Part shown: one piece after another, positions 52,997 through 61,728 of the stretch | How positions within the stretch are numbered: position 1 is the stretch's first letter | How the letters are laid out: the number at the start of each line of letters is the position of its first letter | Source of the DNA: Sphingobacteriales bacterium | Lineage (GTDB): Bacteria > Bacteroidota > Bacteroidia > Chitinophagales > Chitinophagaceae | DNA: 64,000 nucleotides | Direction of reading: 5' to 3' | Assembly: GCA_027484425.1 (NCBI GenBank) | Contig: JAIXSZ010000050.1 | Location: 1-64,000, forward strand | Program-made: the position numbers and the translations under genes | Notes under the pieces: model-generated | What the model was told of the DNA's origin: nothing | What the model saw: only the letters and a program-made list of their open reading frames with translations | Database searches by the model: none

Positions 52997-54844
52997 TTAT
53001 TTGGGGAATACAGCTGGTAGTCTAGGGCTTTTGTAGGCGGGTATATGCAGTGGTTGTTGGTCGGCAGTGCATATATAGTCGTTGGTGGCGCGCTTAAAGA
53101 ATATTTTATTGCTAGTCAGAAGAAGTGCACCATATTGTTGTTCTTGCCCTTTGTAAATGTACCCAATGTTTTGGGGAGAGTTTTCGAATAATATTTTTAC
53201 AATTTCGGTTAGTGTTTTGTCTTTTACACCACTTTCTTTAAGTGACGGTATGTCGTTCTGTGACAACTGAGTATTGGGGCGTGGATGAAGCGTTTTAGGT
53301 TTAAGGTCACCCGGTATCATACTTACTGATGAGTTAGACGATGGCACTTCTTTGCCTGGTATATACATTGCGTTGACACCTGTTTCGGCATTCTCTATCG
53401 CAGTGGAAGGTGTTATGGTTGTGGTCTTATTTTCTTTAGCAGTGGTTGGCTCGTTTTGGGTTTTAGTAGTAGTTGCTACTTTTTCTACAGGTTTAGGTGC
53501 GTCGATTTCAGTTTCTTTTTTGGATTCTTTCTTCACCTCTTTATCAGATTCATCATCTGGCTCAGGATCTGGTGTCGAAGGTTTACTTTCGGTAGTCTTT
53601 GACGTTGTAGTGTCTATATTTTTTTCGGTTTTGTTACCGCTTTGAAATTTGGGTGGATTGTTGTTTGGTTTGTTGTGAAAAAACATTATATATACAACAA
53701 CTGCAACAGTGAGTAGTAATATAACTAGCAATGCAATGAGTAGTTTCTTCTTTTTGGGCATACCTTCAGTATCATTGGCCGATGGCTGATGAATGTGCTC
53801 CAACAAGATATTGGTGTACCTGAAGAGTCGATTATATTCCTTTACCCTATAGGTGGTTTCTTGTTTATTCCATCCGGTTTCGGGTATAGGTTCATCCCAA
53901 AGGTCAAATGGTTTATAGGGGTCATCATCGTCTTCTGTAAGATAGCTGTCGCTGCTTTTGGGCAGGTAAGCCTGATGAGCAGCATCTATAACAGGCTCAG
54001 TTGCTACAGGAGCAGCAGTAAGTGGCGTATAGCTACTGGTAGCACTGTAATCTGCAGATGTCTCTGATGTATTTGCAGAGGTTGCAAGTGTAGTATCTTC
54101 ATTAAAAGTAGCAGGCTTATATACTCCTTTTTTGGTTCGTACTACAGCTGTTTTGAGTGCTTCCTGCTTGCGGCTACAGAAGGTTTGCCAGTCTTGTATC
54201 TCTAGTATTTCCTCTTGCTTCACAAAGTCAGCTACGTTACTGTCTGTGCTAAAGTAAAGGGTAGTAGTATCTGTATGATATTTTTGAGCCTCTTCGAAAA
54301 ACTGCAGTAGTTGTTCATCCAAACTAGCATTTGTGGTAGCGTCAGGGAGTACCAGATAGTTCTTTTGAGGGTCGACGTAAGGTGTAAAGAAGGGTGTTTT
54401 GCTGATAGGTATGGCATTAGCACGAGCCGCTACAAATTCTGAAGGCTCTGTTACCGCTATATCTTTGACGGTAGCAACATTAATAGTATTATCTTTCAGG
54501 TATTCGTTGTTGCTAAGTATACTTTTGTGTAGTTCTTTGAGCGATTGGTAGATATAGTCTGCATCTGTAAAGCTATCTTGTAGCACTATACACGCACCTA
54601 TAAAAGTGCCAAAACGCTCTGTATTGAGTTCACGGGCGTAGGTATAGATGCAAAAACAAACAGTGTATACACCATCAATAATTTCTCTCTTAACGGAGTA
54701 GAGGTCGGCTCCAGGATAGAACTCTATTGCAAATTCGTTGAGGTCTAAGCTGTTTACAAATCGGACATTGGAATAGAACTCCTGCTGGTATCCGTGAGGA
54801 TCACCAAAAGTGCCAAATACTCCCAATCCAATCCGGTTATTCAT
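52997..54844 (-). CDS. Unknown single-span membrane protein with conserved N-terminal domain
   Basis: A 615-residue protein that I cannot assign firmly. Residues about 1-235 form a globular domain opening IGLGVFGTFGDPHGYQQEF, then FVNSLDLNEFAIEFYPGADL, KREIIDGVYTVCFCIYTYA. Similar openings occur in large Bacteroidota and bacterial conflict-linked proteins of the GTPase-associated type, but the match is only by eye. An acidic linker follows (DDDDPYKPFDLWDEP), then a basic stop (PKKKKLL) and one transmembrane helix (about 366-388), then a Thr/Lys/Glu-rich disordered stretch (about 390-550) and a short C-terminal domain (NTQLSQNDIPSL, TLTEIVKILFENSPQNIGYIY). No signal peptide, so the N-domain should be cytoplasmic and the C-domain outside. 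AAGGAG lies just before the ATG. Confidence 0.75.
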   Translation of the reverse strand: MNNRIGLGVFGTFGDPHGYQQEFYSNVRFVNSLDLNEFAIEFYPGADLYSVKREIIDGVYTVCFCIYTYARELNTERFGTFIGACIVLQDSFTDADYIYQSLKELHKSILSNNEYLKDNTINVATVKDIAVTEPSEFVAARANAIPISKTPFFTPYVDPQKNYLVLPDATTNASLDEQLLQFFEEAQKYHTDTTTLYFSTDSNVADFVKQEEILEIQDWQTFCSRKQEALKTAVVRTKKGVYKPATFNEDTTLATSANTSETSADYSATSSYTPLTAAPVATEPVIDAAHQAYLPKSSDSYLTEDDDDPYKPFDLWDEPIPETGWNKQETTYRVKEYNRLFRYTNILLEHIHQPSANDTEGMPKKKKLLIALLVILLLTVAVVVYIMFFHNKPNNNPPKFQSGNKTEKNIDTTTSKTTESKPSTPDPEPDDESDKEVKKESKKETEIDAPKPVEKVATTTKTQNEPTTAKENKTTTITPSTAIENAETGVNAMYIPGKEVPSSNSSVSMIPGDLKPKTLHPRPNTQLSQNDIPSLKESGVKDKTLTEIVKILFENSPQNIGYIYKGQEQQYGALLLTSNKIFFKRATNDYICTADQQPLHIPAYKSPRLPAVFPK

Positions 54845-54987
54845 TTATTGCCTTCTCCTTAAAAACCGCTAAAATAGTTTACTATTATTATAGTTTTTTG
54901 AATTAATCGTTTTATTTGGTTATGCTTTTGCTAATGGTGGTTGCAGTTAGCATTACTACCATTATAAAAGTCAATTAAGGGGCAAAT

Positions 54988-56277
54988 TTAGGTTTTTCTA
55001 GGTTTCTTTTTGGCTGCGGGGAATAATACATTGTTGAGTATCAATCGGTAACCGGGTGATGAAGGGTGAAGGCTAAGCTCTGTAACTGGGTCGTGTATCA
55101 TATGCTGATAGTCTTCGGGGTCGTGTCCACCGTAGAATGTCCACGTGCCTTTGCCGTATTCGCCATGTATATATTTTGCTTCGTTTGCTGGTTTAAAGTC
55201 GCCCATAACCAATACACCAGATTTAAGAACATCTTTTCTGAAAGAGGTAGTTTGTCCCATAAATCCTTTGATAGTGGTGGTGTGATTTTGGCACAACATA
55301 GCAGGTACTGGGTCGAATTTGGCTGAGAAGGTAAACAAAGTGAAGTAGTCGATATTCATAGGGATAGCAGTGCGGTATTCTGTATTATCAATAGTAGAAT
55401 ACTCGTAGTGCATAGGGCTCTTAATTAATGTAAAGTCTTTAAAGGCAAAGGTTTTGGAGAAGTCCAGCTTTTCTTGTGATTGTGGATCCATCGCATCACC
55501 GTCAAACATAAATTCACATATATCGGTGCTTTCTGCTGCCAGTGCTATGTCATAGCTATCGGTTGCAGAGCACATAGCAAATAGGTAACCACCGCCAGCA
55601 GTGAAATCTCTGATTTTTTTGGCTATTGCCAGCTTCAGCTGAGAAACTTTTTTGAAGCCATGTTTGGCTGCCATGTCTTCAGCTGTTTTTTGCTCTTTCT
55701 GATACCACTGTTCGTGCTTGAAACTTGCCCAAAACTTACCGTATTGCCCAGTGAAATCTTCGTGATGTAAATGCAACCAGTCGTACTTGGCAAGGTCATC
55801 TTTCAGTAGTTCGTCATCATACACCTTATCAAATGGTATTTCGGCATAGGTGAGTACAAGTGTCACTGCATCATCCCAAGGTAGTTTGTTGGGTGGGGTG
55901 TATACTGCTATTTTGGGCGCTTTTTCTAGTTTTATTACGTCTCCGTTGAAGTCGGGGTCTAGTACTTTATTTACTACTCCGCTATATTCTGCATCGCTCA
56001 TTACCTCATAGCTCACACCACGCAGTTTACACATACGTTCTATGCCATCTAGCTGCTCCATGGCAAAACTGCCTCCTTTATAGTTGAGCAGCCAGTCGAT
56101 AGTGATACCTCCCTTGAGTGCTGCATAGGCTACACCATATGCCTTAAGGTGGGCTGCCTGCCCATCGGAGTCCATAGGTATGAAGATTTTTGCTGCATAA
56201 ACCTGTGTGTGTAAGAGCAGAGAAAGTAATGCAGTGGAAAATCCAATATTCAGTTTTGTGAAAATACTATGTTTCAT
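54988..56277 (-). CDS. Conserved exported protein, often named asparagine synthetase B in Bacteroidota
   Basis: A 429-residue protein with a signal peptide (LNIGFSTALLSLLLHTQVYA). Motifs are IFIPMDSDGQAAHLKAYGVA, KGGSFAMEQLDG, DWLHLHHEDFTGQYGKFWAS, LAIAKKIRDFTAGGGYLFAM, GKGTWTFYGGHDPEDYQHM and SPGYRLILNNVLFPAAKK. I recall that such proteins are commonly annotated as asparagine synthetase B. That name does not fit: there is no N-terminal Cys nucleophile, no PP-loop and an export signal is present. The fold looks like a glutamine-amidotransferase-like/ThuA type, but I cannot confirm it. It is a standalone gene. Function unknown. Confidence 0.85.
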   Translation of the reverse strand: MKHSIFTKLNIGFSTALLSLLLHTQVYAAKIFIPMDSDGQAAHLKAYGVAYAALKGGITIDWLLNYKGGSFAMEQLDGIERMCKLRGVSYEVMSDAEYSGVVNKVLDPDFNGDVIKLEKAPKIAVYTPPNKLPWDDAVTLVLTYAEIPFDKVYDDELLKDDLAKYDWLHLHHEDFTGQYGKFWASFKHEQWYQKEQKTAEDMAAKHGFKKVSQLKLAIAKKIRDFTAGGGYLFAMCSATDSYDIALAAESTDICEFMFDGDAMDPQSQEKLDFSKTFAFKDFTLIKSPMHYEYSTIDNTEYRTAIPMNIDYFTLFTFSAKFDPVPAMLCQNHTTTIKGFMGQTTSFRKDVLKSGVLVMGDFKPANEAKYIHGEYGKGTWTFYGGHDPEDYQHMIHDPVTELSLHPSSPGYRLILNNVLFPAAKKKPRKT

Positions 56278-56379
56278 AAACGATGTAAATTACCGAATAT
56301 AGCCATACTTATACCGAAGTAATTACATTTTTAACAAGAGGCTAAGAACATATATTTATGTCAAGGGTACATTAAGCAG

Positions 56380-57513
56380 CTATTGTATTTTCAACTCCAC
56401 CCTTCTGTTGGCTGCTCTGCCAGCTTCGGTGTCATTATTTAGCAGAGGCATAGATGCAGCATAGCCCTTAGTTATCAGCCTGTCAGGTGCTATGCCTGCA
56501 TTGCGCAGCCATTCTATTACAGCATCAGCTCTGCGCTCAGATAGTTCTTGGTTATTGTCACTTTCGCCCATGTTATCTGTATGCCCAGCCACCAGCAGCT
56601 TCACGTGTTGGTGTAGCCGCATGTAGGCGGTCAGTTGTTGTAGTACTGCATAACTATGAGGATATATTTCAGTACTTCCTGTTTCAAAGTTGATGGTATA
56701 TGATGATAATGATGGGCTGGTAGTAGTGTTGAAATTATCTTTTTGGGTCATATTTGTTCCTGGTTTGGTATTGCTTGTAGCCAGTCTTACGCTACGAATA
56801 CTTACACTCCCTTTGCTGCTTATATTGAACGTTAAGGGATTAAACTGACTGCCATCGTATACATTTCTTACTCCATTCTCGCCATACTTACCTAGCCCCC
56901 ATGCTTCATGGCCATCAATAAAGATTTTCAGATACGCATCAGATATTTCCACACCTATACAGTGCCATTCAGTTGGTTTGTATGTAAGATACCTGTAGGC
57001 ATTGCGATAGGTAGTATTGTACTTATTGTCAGAAAAGCCCACTCCTTGCCACAAAGTAGTAATCCATTTGGACGAAAACTCTATGGTGTGTTTATATCCT
57101 CGTGCATCAGGAAACGACAACAATAATGAAGACGAATCATGGTTGGTTGCACTATACTCGCACTCAAAAGTAATGTAGCGGTGTGTGGTAACAGGCGGAG
57201 TAGTGATATCAGGAATTAGTTTATTATCATAGCCAGACTGAAGACGCAATACCGTTGTACCATCAGGCATACGCACTATAGTGCCGGGCAACTGAGTAAA
57301 ATTGTTTTCAAGCTCAATAACGGGTAGACCTACAGAAAAATCGAATGCAAAACGGGTAAACGGAGCTGGTGTAAAGGTAGCTACCTGATTACTGGCACTG
57401 GTAGCTAGCTGAGCAGTAGCAGAGGCACACAACAATATACAGATAGCCAGCACATAGCAATACCTGATGAGTAAGATCTGAGCAACTTTGCACCAATAGC
57501 AGGTATAGTTCAT
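56380..57513 (-). CDS. OmpA-family protein with LamG/concanavalin-like N-domain
   Basis: A 377-residue exported protein. After the leader (ends ICILLCASATAQ) comes a jelly-roll domain of the LamG/concanavalin type (about 50-240; YITFECEYSATN, HTIEFSSKWITTLWQGVGF, WHCIGVEISDAYLKIFIDGH). The C-terminal 115 residues are an OmpA/MotB peptidoglycan-binding domain (INFETGSTEIYPHSYAVLQQ, LLVAGHTDNMGE, LSERRADAVIEWL, LITKGYA, NRRVELKI). The usual Asp and Arg for diaminopimelate binding are present. The frame can also start at the ATG at 57552; I prefer 57513. It probably links the outer membrane to peptidoglycan and senses or binds a sugar. Confidence 0.88.
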   Translation of the reverse strand: MNYTCYWCKVAQILLIRYCYVLAICILLCASATAQLATSASNQVATFTPAPFTRFAFDFSVGLPVIELENNFTQLPGTIVRMPDGTTVLRLQSGYDNKLIPDITTPPVTTHRYITFECEYSATNHDSSSLLLSFPDARGYKHTIEFSSKWITTLWQGVGFSDNKYNTTYRNAYRYLTYKPTEWHCIGVEISDAYLKIFIDGHEAWGLGKYGENGVRNVYDGSQFNPLTFNISSKGSVSIRSVRLATSNTKPGTNMTQKDNFNTTTSPSLSSYTINFETGSTEIYPHSYAVLQQLTAYMRLHQHVKLLVAGHTDNMGESDNNQELSERRADAVIEWLRNAGIAPDRLITKGYAASMPLLNNDTEAGRAANRRVELKIQ

Positions 57514-57643
57514 AACGTCAATTACACTAAAATAGAAAATATTAGTATTCATTGTAGCTTTTTGTAGTCGCTTACCGCATGCAAAGCATCTAAATATATA
57601 TTTTCTTGCTTCGTTTTAGGAATGTCGAGATGTATAAAAGCCC

Positions 57644-57651
57644 TACTTTTG
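57644..57651 (+). promoter_or_regulatory. Possible -7 promoter box before ccsA
   Basis: TACTTTTG matches TAnnTTTG and ends 21 bp before the ATG at 57673. No good -33 element is found. Confidence 0.4.
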
Positions 57652-57672
57652 CAAAAATTTCAAAGTAGCTGA

Positions 57673-58338
57673 ATGCGTAGTTGGTGGTGGAAAATAGCAT
57701 GTGTTGTGCTGGTACTGTATACTATAATAGGTGGTATGCTAATGCCTGTGCCCCGCTTAGATATATTGAACGAGACCATTCGTAACCTATATTACCATGT
57801 ACCTATGTGGTTTGGTATGATAGTATTGTTTGCTGTTGCATTTGGGTATTCTGTGCTCTATCTACGTAGTGGAGACCTGCGTCACGACCTATATGCGGTA
57901 TCATTTACCAATACGGGTATTTTCTTTAGTGTGTTGGGAATGCTTACAGGAATGGAGTGGGCACAATACACGTGGGGGGCAGCATGGAGCAACGACCCCA
58001 AACAGCTATGCACTGCAATTTTGATGCTCATATATTTCGCCTATAGCATATTGCGCAGTGGCTTACGCGACGAAGAAAAGCGTGCCAAAATAGGGGCTGT
58101 TTATAATGTGTTTGCCTTTGCTATGGTGGTGCCATTGATATTTGTAATACCCCGAATGGTAGATTCTTTGCATCCGGGTAATGGTGGAAATCCTGCTTTT
58201 GCCAAGTATGACCTTGATAGTAATATGCGTATGGTATTTTGGCCAGCTAATGTAGGGTGGATATTGTTGGGCGTATGGATAGCGACACTACAAACCCGAC
58301 TAGCACTGGTAAAGTATAAACGTGAGAGTATTTTGTAA
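57673..58338 (+). CDS. ccsA: Cytochrome c biogenesis protein CcsA/CcmC-type
   Basis: A 221-residue membrane protein with six hydrophobic helices. The family's haem-handling signatures are NLYYHVPMWFG (first His) and the WGxxW loop GMEWAQYTWGAAWSNDPKQ, followed by a second His near PRMVDSLHPG. CcmC-type proteins hand haem to the periplasm for attachment to cytochromes. The gene is the first of a compact operon: a CcmD-like gene follows after 22 bp and glutamate dehydrogenase after another 21 bp. This set supports system I-type maturation. Symbol given by common usage for this family in Bacteroidota. Confidence 0.92.
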   Translation: MRSWWWKIACVVLVLYTIIGGMLMPVPRLDILNETIRNLYYHVPMWFGMIVLFAVAFGYSVLYLRSGDLRHDLYAVSFTNTGIFFSVLGMLTGMEWAQYTWGAAWSNDPKQLCTAILMLIYFAYSILRSGLRDEEKRAKIGAVYNVFAFAMVVPLIFVIPRMVDSLHPGNGGNPAFAKYDLDSNMRMVFWPANVGWILLGVWIATLQTRLALVKYKRESIL

Positions 58339-58360
58339 ACGAATAATAATATACTACAGA

Positions 58361-58573
58361 ATGACAAAAGTATTTTTGACTACAGTTTTATTGCTTCTTA
58401 TGTCTGCTACTGGGGTGATGGCACAGACAGAAATGGCAGATGTAATGCGTGCTGATGGTAAAATATACGTTGTTGTTGTTGTATTAGCAACTATATTTGC
58501 GGGAATTTTTGCGTACTTGATACATTTAGACCGCAAAATATCTAACATAGAAAAGGAAAATAACATTAATTAA
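58361..58573 (+). CDS. Small CcmD-like membrane protein
   Basis: A 70-residue protein with a leader-like first segment (KVFLTTVLLLLMSATGVMA) and one transmembrane helix (YVVVVVLATIFAGIFAYLIH) followed by the charged end LDRKISNIEKENN. The ADGKIY..V...L..LDRKIS layout is typical of CcmD in Bacteroidota, which assists haem transfer by CcmC. The ATG at 58361 is preferred over the longer frame from 58322. It sits directly between ccsA and the dehydrogenase. Confidence 0.85.
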   Translation: MTKVFLTTVLLLLMSATGVMAQTEMADVMRADGKIYVVVVVLATIFAGIFAYLIHLDRKISNIEKENNIN

Positions 58574-58594
58574 CTCACTCAAAAAAACTAAAAA

Positions 58595-60025
58595 GTGGAA
58601 AACACAAATGCGCAGGGCGCTCATTACAGCTTTTTCCAGGGTGTAGAACGCAACTTTGATAAAGCTGCAAAATTCACCCGTTTCGAGCCAGGTATCCTAC
58701 AACAGATTAAAGTATGTAACTCTGTTTACAGCATGAAGTTTCCGGTACGTATCGGCGACACTGTAGAAGTGATAGAGGCATACCGCGTACAACACTCACA
58801 TCACAAATTGCCATGTAAAGGTGGTATCCGTTACAGCATGGATGTGAATCAGGACGAAGTAATGGCCCTTGCTGCACTTATGACCTACAAATGTGCTATC
58901 GTTAACGTACCGTTTGGTGGTGCAAAAGGTGGTATCAAAATCAATCCTAAGAATTATTCAGTTTTCGAACTGGAAAAAATCACTCGTCGTTATGCAAGTG
59001 AGCTAGTGAAGAAAAACTTCATAGGCCCTGGTATCGACGTACCTGCACCAGACTACGGTACAGGTGGCCGCGAAATGAGCTGGATAGTAGATACTTATGC
59101 CTCGCTGAAGCCAGGTGAAGTAGATGCACTAGCTTGTATCACTGGTAAGCCTGTAACACAGGGTGGTGTACGCGGACGTACAGAAGCTACTGGTTTGGGT
59201 GTATACTATGGTATCCGTGAGGTATGTAATACTGCCGAGGACATGAAAAAACTAGGTTTGCCAGTAGGTATAGAAGGCAAACGTGTAATAGTTCAGGGTT
59301 TGGGTAACGTGGGTTATCACGCTGCCAAATTCTTCTACGACAATGGCGCTATAATAGTAGGTTTGGCAGAATACGAAGGTGGTATCTATGACGAAAAAGG
59401 TCTGGATATATACAAAGTAGTAGAGTTCCGTAAGTCTACTGGTTCTATATTGAACTACCCGGGTGCTACTAGCATGAAAAACAGCAGCGACACACTGGAG
59501 CAACCATGCGACATATTGATACCAGCTGCACTGGAAAACGTGATAAACGCTAGTAATGCTGCTCGTATACAAGCTAAAATCATAGGAGAAGGTGCAAATG
59601 GTCCTTTGACTCCTGATGCTGATGAAATACTGAACAAAAAAGGCGTGATAGTAGTACCAGACATGTACCTGAATGCAGGTGGTGTTACGGTTTCTTACTT
59701 CGAATGGTTGAAAAACCTGAGTCACGTACGTTTTGGCCGTATGGATAAACGCTTCAGCGAAAACCAGAACTCAACTATCTTAAGTACTGTAGAAGGTCTT
59801 ACTGGTAAGCGTGTATCTGATATTGAGCGTAAGCAATTACTACATGGTCCTGATGAGGTTGATCTGGTATATTCTGGTTTGGAAGATACTATGATCGGGT
59901 CTTATCACGAGATTCGTGAGGCGTTGCTAAGCCTTGACAACTCAGTAGATATGCGTACTGCTGCGTTCACAGTAGCTATCAACAAAGTAGGTGTATCTTA
60001 CGAAGAACTGGGTATATTCCCATAG
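58595..60025 (+). CDS. Glu/Leu/Phe/Val family dehydrogenase (glutamate dehydrogenase)
   Basis: A 476-residue dehydrogenase of the glutamate dehydrogenase superfamily. Substrate-binding features are [19 protein letters not shown] and [17 protein letters not shown] (catalytic Lys), with [19 protein letters not shown] after them. The NAD(P)-binding Rossmann motif is [28 protein letters not shown] and [13 protein letters not shown] are the usual C-terminal signatures. The start is a GTG at 58595; the next in-frame Met is far inside the domain, so GTG is well supported. It is the third gene of the ccsA operon (21-bp gap) and ends at a very strong terminator. It converts glutamate to 2-oxoglutarate and ammonia, reversibly. 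Confidence 0.96.
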   Translation: MENTNAQGAHYSFFQGVERNFDKAAKFTRFEPGILQQIKVCNSVYSMKFPVRIGDTVEVIEAYRVQHSHHKLPCKGGIRYSMDVNQDEVMALAALMTYKCAIVNVPFGGAKGGIKINPKNYSVFELEKITRRYASELVKKNFIGPGIDVPAPDYGTGGREMSWIVDTYASLKPGEVDALACITGKPVTQGGVRGRTEATGLGVYYGIREVCNTAEDMKKLGLPVGIEGKRVIVQGLGNVGYHAAKFFYDNGAIIVGLAEYEGGIYDEKGLDIYKVVEFRKSTGSILNYPGATSMKNSSDTLEQPCDILIPAALENVINASNAARIQAKIIGEGANGPLTPDADEILNKKGVIVVPDMYLNAGGVTVSYFEWLKNLSHVRFGRMDKRFSENQNSTILSTVEGLTGKRVSDIERKQLLHGPDEVDLVYSGLEDTMIGSYHEIREALLSLDNSVDMRTAAFTVAINKVGVSYEELGIFP

Positions 60026-60048
60026 TATTCAGTAGTATCAATATTTGA

Positions 60049-60096
60049 TTATAAAAGGGATGGGCTGCAAAACTTTGCAGCACATCCCTTTTATAA
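60049..60096. terminator. Very strong bidirectional terminator
   Basis: Outer arms TTATAAAAGGGATG (60049-60062) and CATCCCTTTTATAA (60083-60096) are perfectly complementary. Inside them is GCTGCAAA/TTTGCAGC. It lies between the convergent glutamate dehydrogenase and Fic genes, 24 and 18 bp from their ends. Confidence 0.95.
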
Positions 60097-60113
60097 TTTC
60101 CGTGAGCAATAAT

Positions 60114-60860
60114 CTATCTCAGAATAGACAAATATTTCTCCAAGGATTCCTTTACGACTTCAGCAATCAATAAAATAAAATCAGTTTTGTCATTTTGAGT
60201 CTGAGCTTTTTCTAACGCCGAATAGTAATTTATTCTTACGGCTGAATCACCTTTTATATTTGCAATCGGATATCCCTGCTGCAATAGAATCAAATTCATT
60301 ACTAATCTTGCTGTTCTGCCATTTCCGTCAATAAATGGATGGATAGTTACTAGCCGCTCATGCATTTCTGCCGCAAGAATAACTGTATGTAAGGTGTCTT
60401 TGTGTTGACTATAAAAAATAAAATAATCTTCCATAAGCTTGGCCACGAGGTAAGGTTGTGGCGGTAAATAGGTGCTGCCAGATATCATAACAGGCAAATT
60501 TCGGTATACACCTGCATTCTCCCTGTCAATGCTTTTCAATACAATTGCATGTATCTGCTTTAAGTCGAACTCTGTCAGTGCTGCCTTGTTTTGTGAGAGC
60601 TGCTTGATATAGTCAATCGCCTCTTTATGATTAATCGCTTCAAGATGCTCTTTTAGTGGCTTCCCGCTTATAGTCAATCCCTTTTCTATTACAAGTTGTG
60701 TTTCTTGTAGTGTGAGTGTGTTTCCTTCTATTCTGTTGCTTTCATACGTATACTCAATAGCTAATGCTTCCTGAATTTTTTTATTTTCCAGGTTTCTATA
60801 TTGGTTTAGTTCGTCCTTTAAGTTGGTTATAGTTTCTAGTATGGTTGTATCTGATAGCAT
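60114..60860 (-). CDS. Fic domain protein
   Basis: A 248-residue Fic protein. The active-site motif HPFIDGNGRTAR (His near 174) is complete, matching HxFx(D/E)GNGRxxR. Near the N-terminus is SNRIEGN (about residue 41), which fits the inhibitory helix motif (S/T)xxxE(G/N), so activity should be self-inhibited (class II type). A flap-like segment, GVYRNLPVMISGSTYLPPQP, precedes the core. Fic enzymes usually add AMP to a protein Ser, Thr or Tyr. The frame opens at a GTG at 60866; the ATG at 60860 is preferred. No antitoxin-like small partner lies nearby, and the target is unknown. Confidence 0.93.
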   Translation of the reverse strand: MLSDTTILETITNLKDELNQYRNLENKKIQEALAIEYTYESNRIEGNTLTLQETQLVIEKGLTISGKPLKEHLEAINHKEAIDYIKQLSQNKAALTEFDLKQIHAIVLKSIDRENAGVYRNLPVMISGSTYLPPQPYLVAKLMEDYFIFYSQHKDTLHTVILAAEMHERLVTIHPFIDGNGRTARLVMNLILLQQGYPIANIKGDSAVRINYYSALEKAQTQNDKTDFILLIAEVVKESLEKYLSILR

Positions 60861-61028
60861 TAGCACAAGCTGTGTTATAATTAGAAAATGTCCAAATCAA
60901 TCTTCAAGATTACAGGTGATACTATAAAATAGCAATGTAGTTATTGTAAAGATACGCCCTATTGTCATCTTGAAAATACATACGACACAAATGCAAATCA
61001 CTCTAGTCTTCATTAACTTTGAAAAACT

Positions 61029-61583
61029 ATGCTAACTGTAAACTTTTCACCCTTTCCGGTTCTCAAAACTGAACGACTCATACTCCGCAAAACCGAAATG
61101 ACCGATGCGCCGGCAATGTTTGTGCAACGTAGCGACCCAAGGATAATGAAATATCTGGACAGAAAACCGTGTGAGACGGTGGAGGAAGCAGCGGCGTTTA
61201 TAAGAATGATAACCGATAATCTAGATAACAACAATGGTATATCATGGGCTATCACTACCCACGATAGTGATGAGATGATAGGCTCCATTGCCATTTGGCG
61301 TATAGTAAAAGAGCATTACAGGGGAGAGTTGGGTTATGTGTTGCTGCCAGAATATCAGGGAAAGGGTATGATGTATGAGGCTTTAAACGCTGTGATAGCA
61401 TATGGATTTACCGATATGGGGCTACATAGTCTTGAAGCCAACATAAACCCTGATAACGCAGCATCCCAGAAAGTGCTGGAGCGACATGGATTTGTAAGGG
61501 AGGCTTACTTTAGAGAGAATTACTACAGTAATGGGAAGTTCCTTGATTCTGCTATTTATTCATTGGTTACCCCGCATAAATAA
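61029..61583 (+). CDS. GNAT N-acetyltransferase (RimJ/RimL type)
   Basis: A 184-residue acetyltransferase. The order of motifs is typical: FPVLKTERLILRKTEMTDAP (beta1-loop), AAAFIRMITDNLDN, ELGYVLLPEYQGKGMMYEAL (acetyl-CoA-binding Q/R-x-x-G-x-G/A pattern: QGKGMM), HSLEANINPDNAASQKVLER (Asn at the adenine region) and HGFVREAYFREN. RimJ/RimL relatives acetylate protein N-termini or small amines. The ATG at 61029 starts the usual N-terminus. A TAACTTTG box at 61014-61021 ends only 7 bp before it. Confidence 0.93.
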   Translation: MLTVNFSPFPVLKTERLILRKTEMTDAPAMFVQRSDPRIMKYLDRKPCETVEEAAAFIRMITDNLDNNNGISWAITTHDSDEMIGSIAIWRIVKEHYRGELGYVLLPEYQGKGMMYEALNAVIAYGFTDMGLHSLEANINPDNAASQKVLERHGFVREAYFRENYYSNGKFLDSAIYSLVTPHK

Positions 61584-61728
61584 AAATAAAAATTACTGGT
61601 TGGGGTAGTTGTTTATTGAAATGAAAACTAGCTTACCAAATTGTTGCAGATACTGATATATCCCGGTTTCAAATCCCGAATATATTTCCTATTTTGCAGT
61701 CTGTATATTTTAACTAAAATACTTCAAT

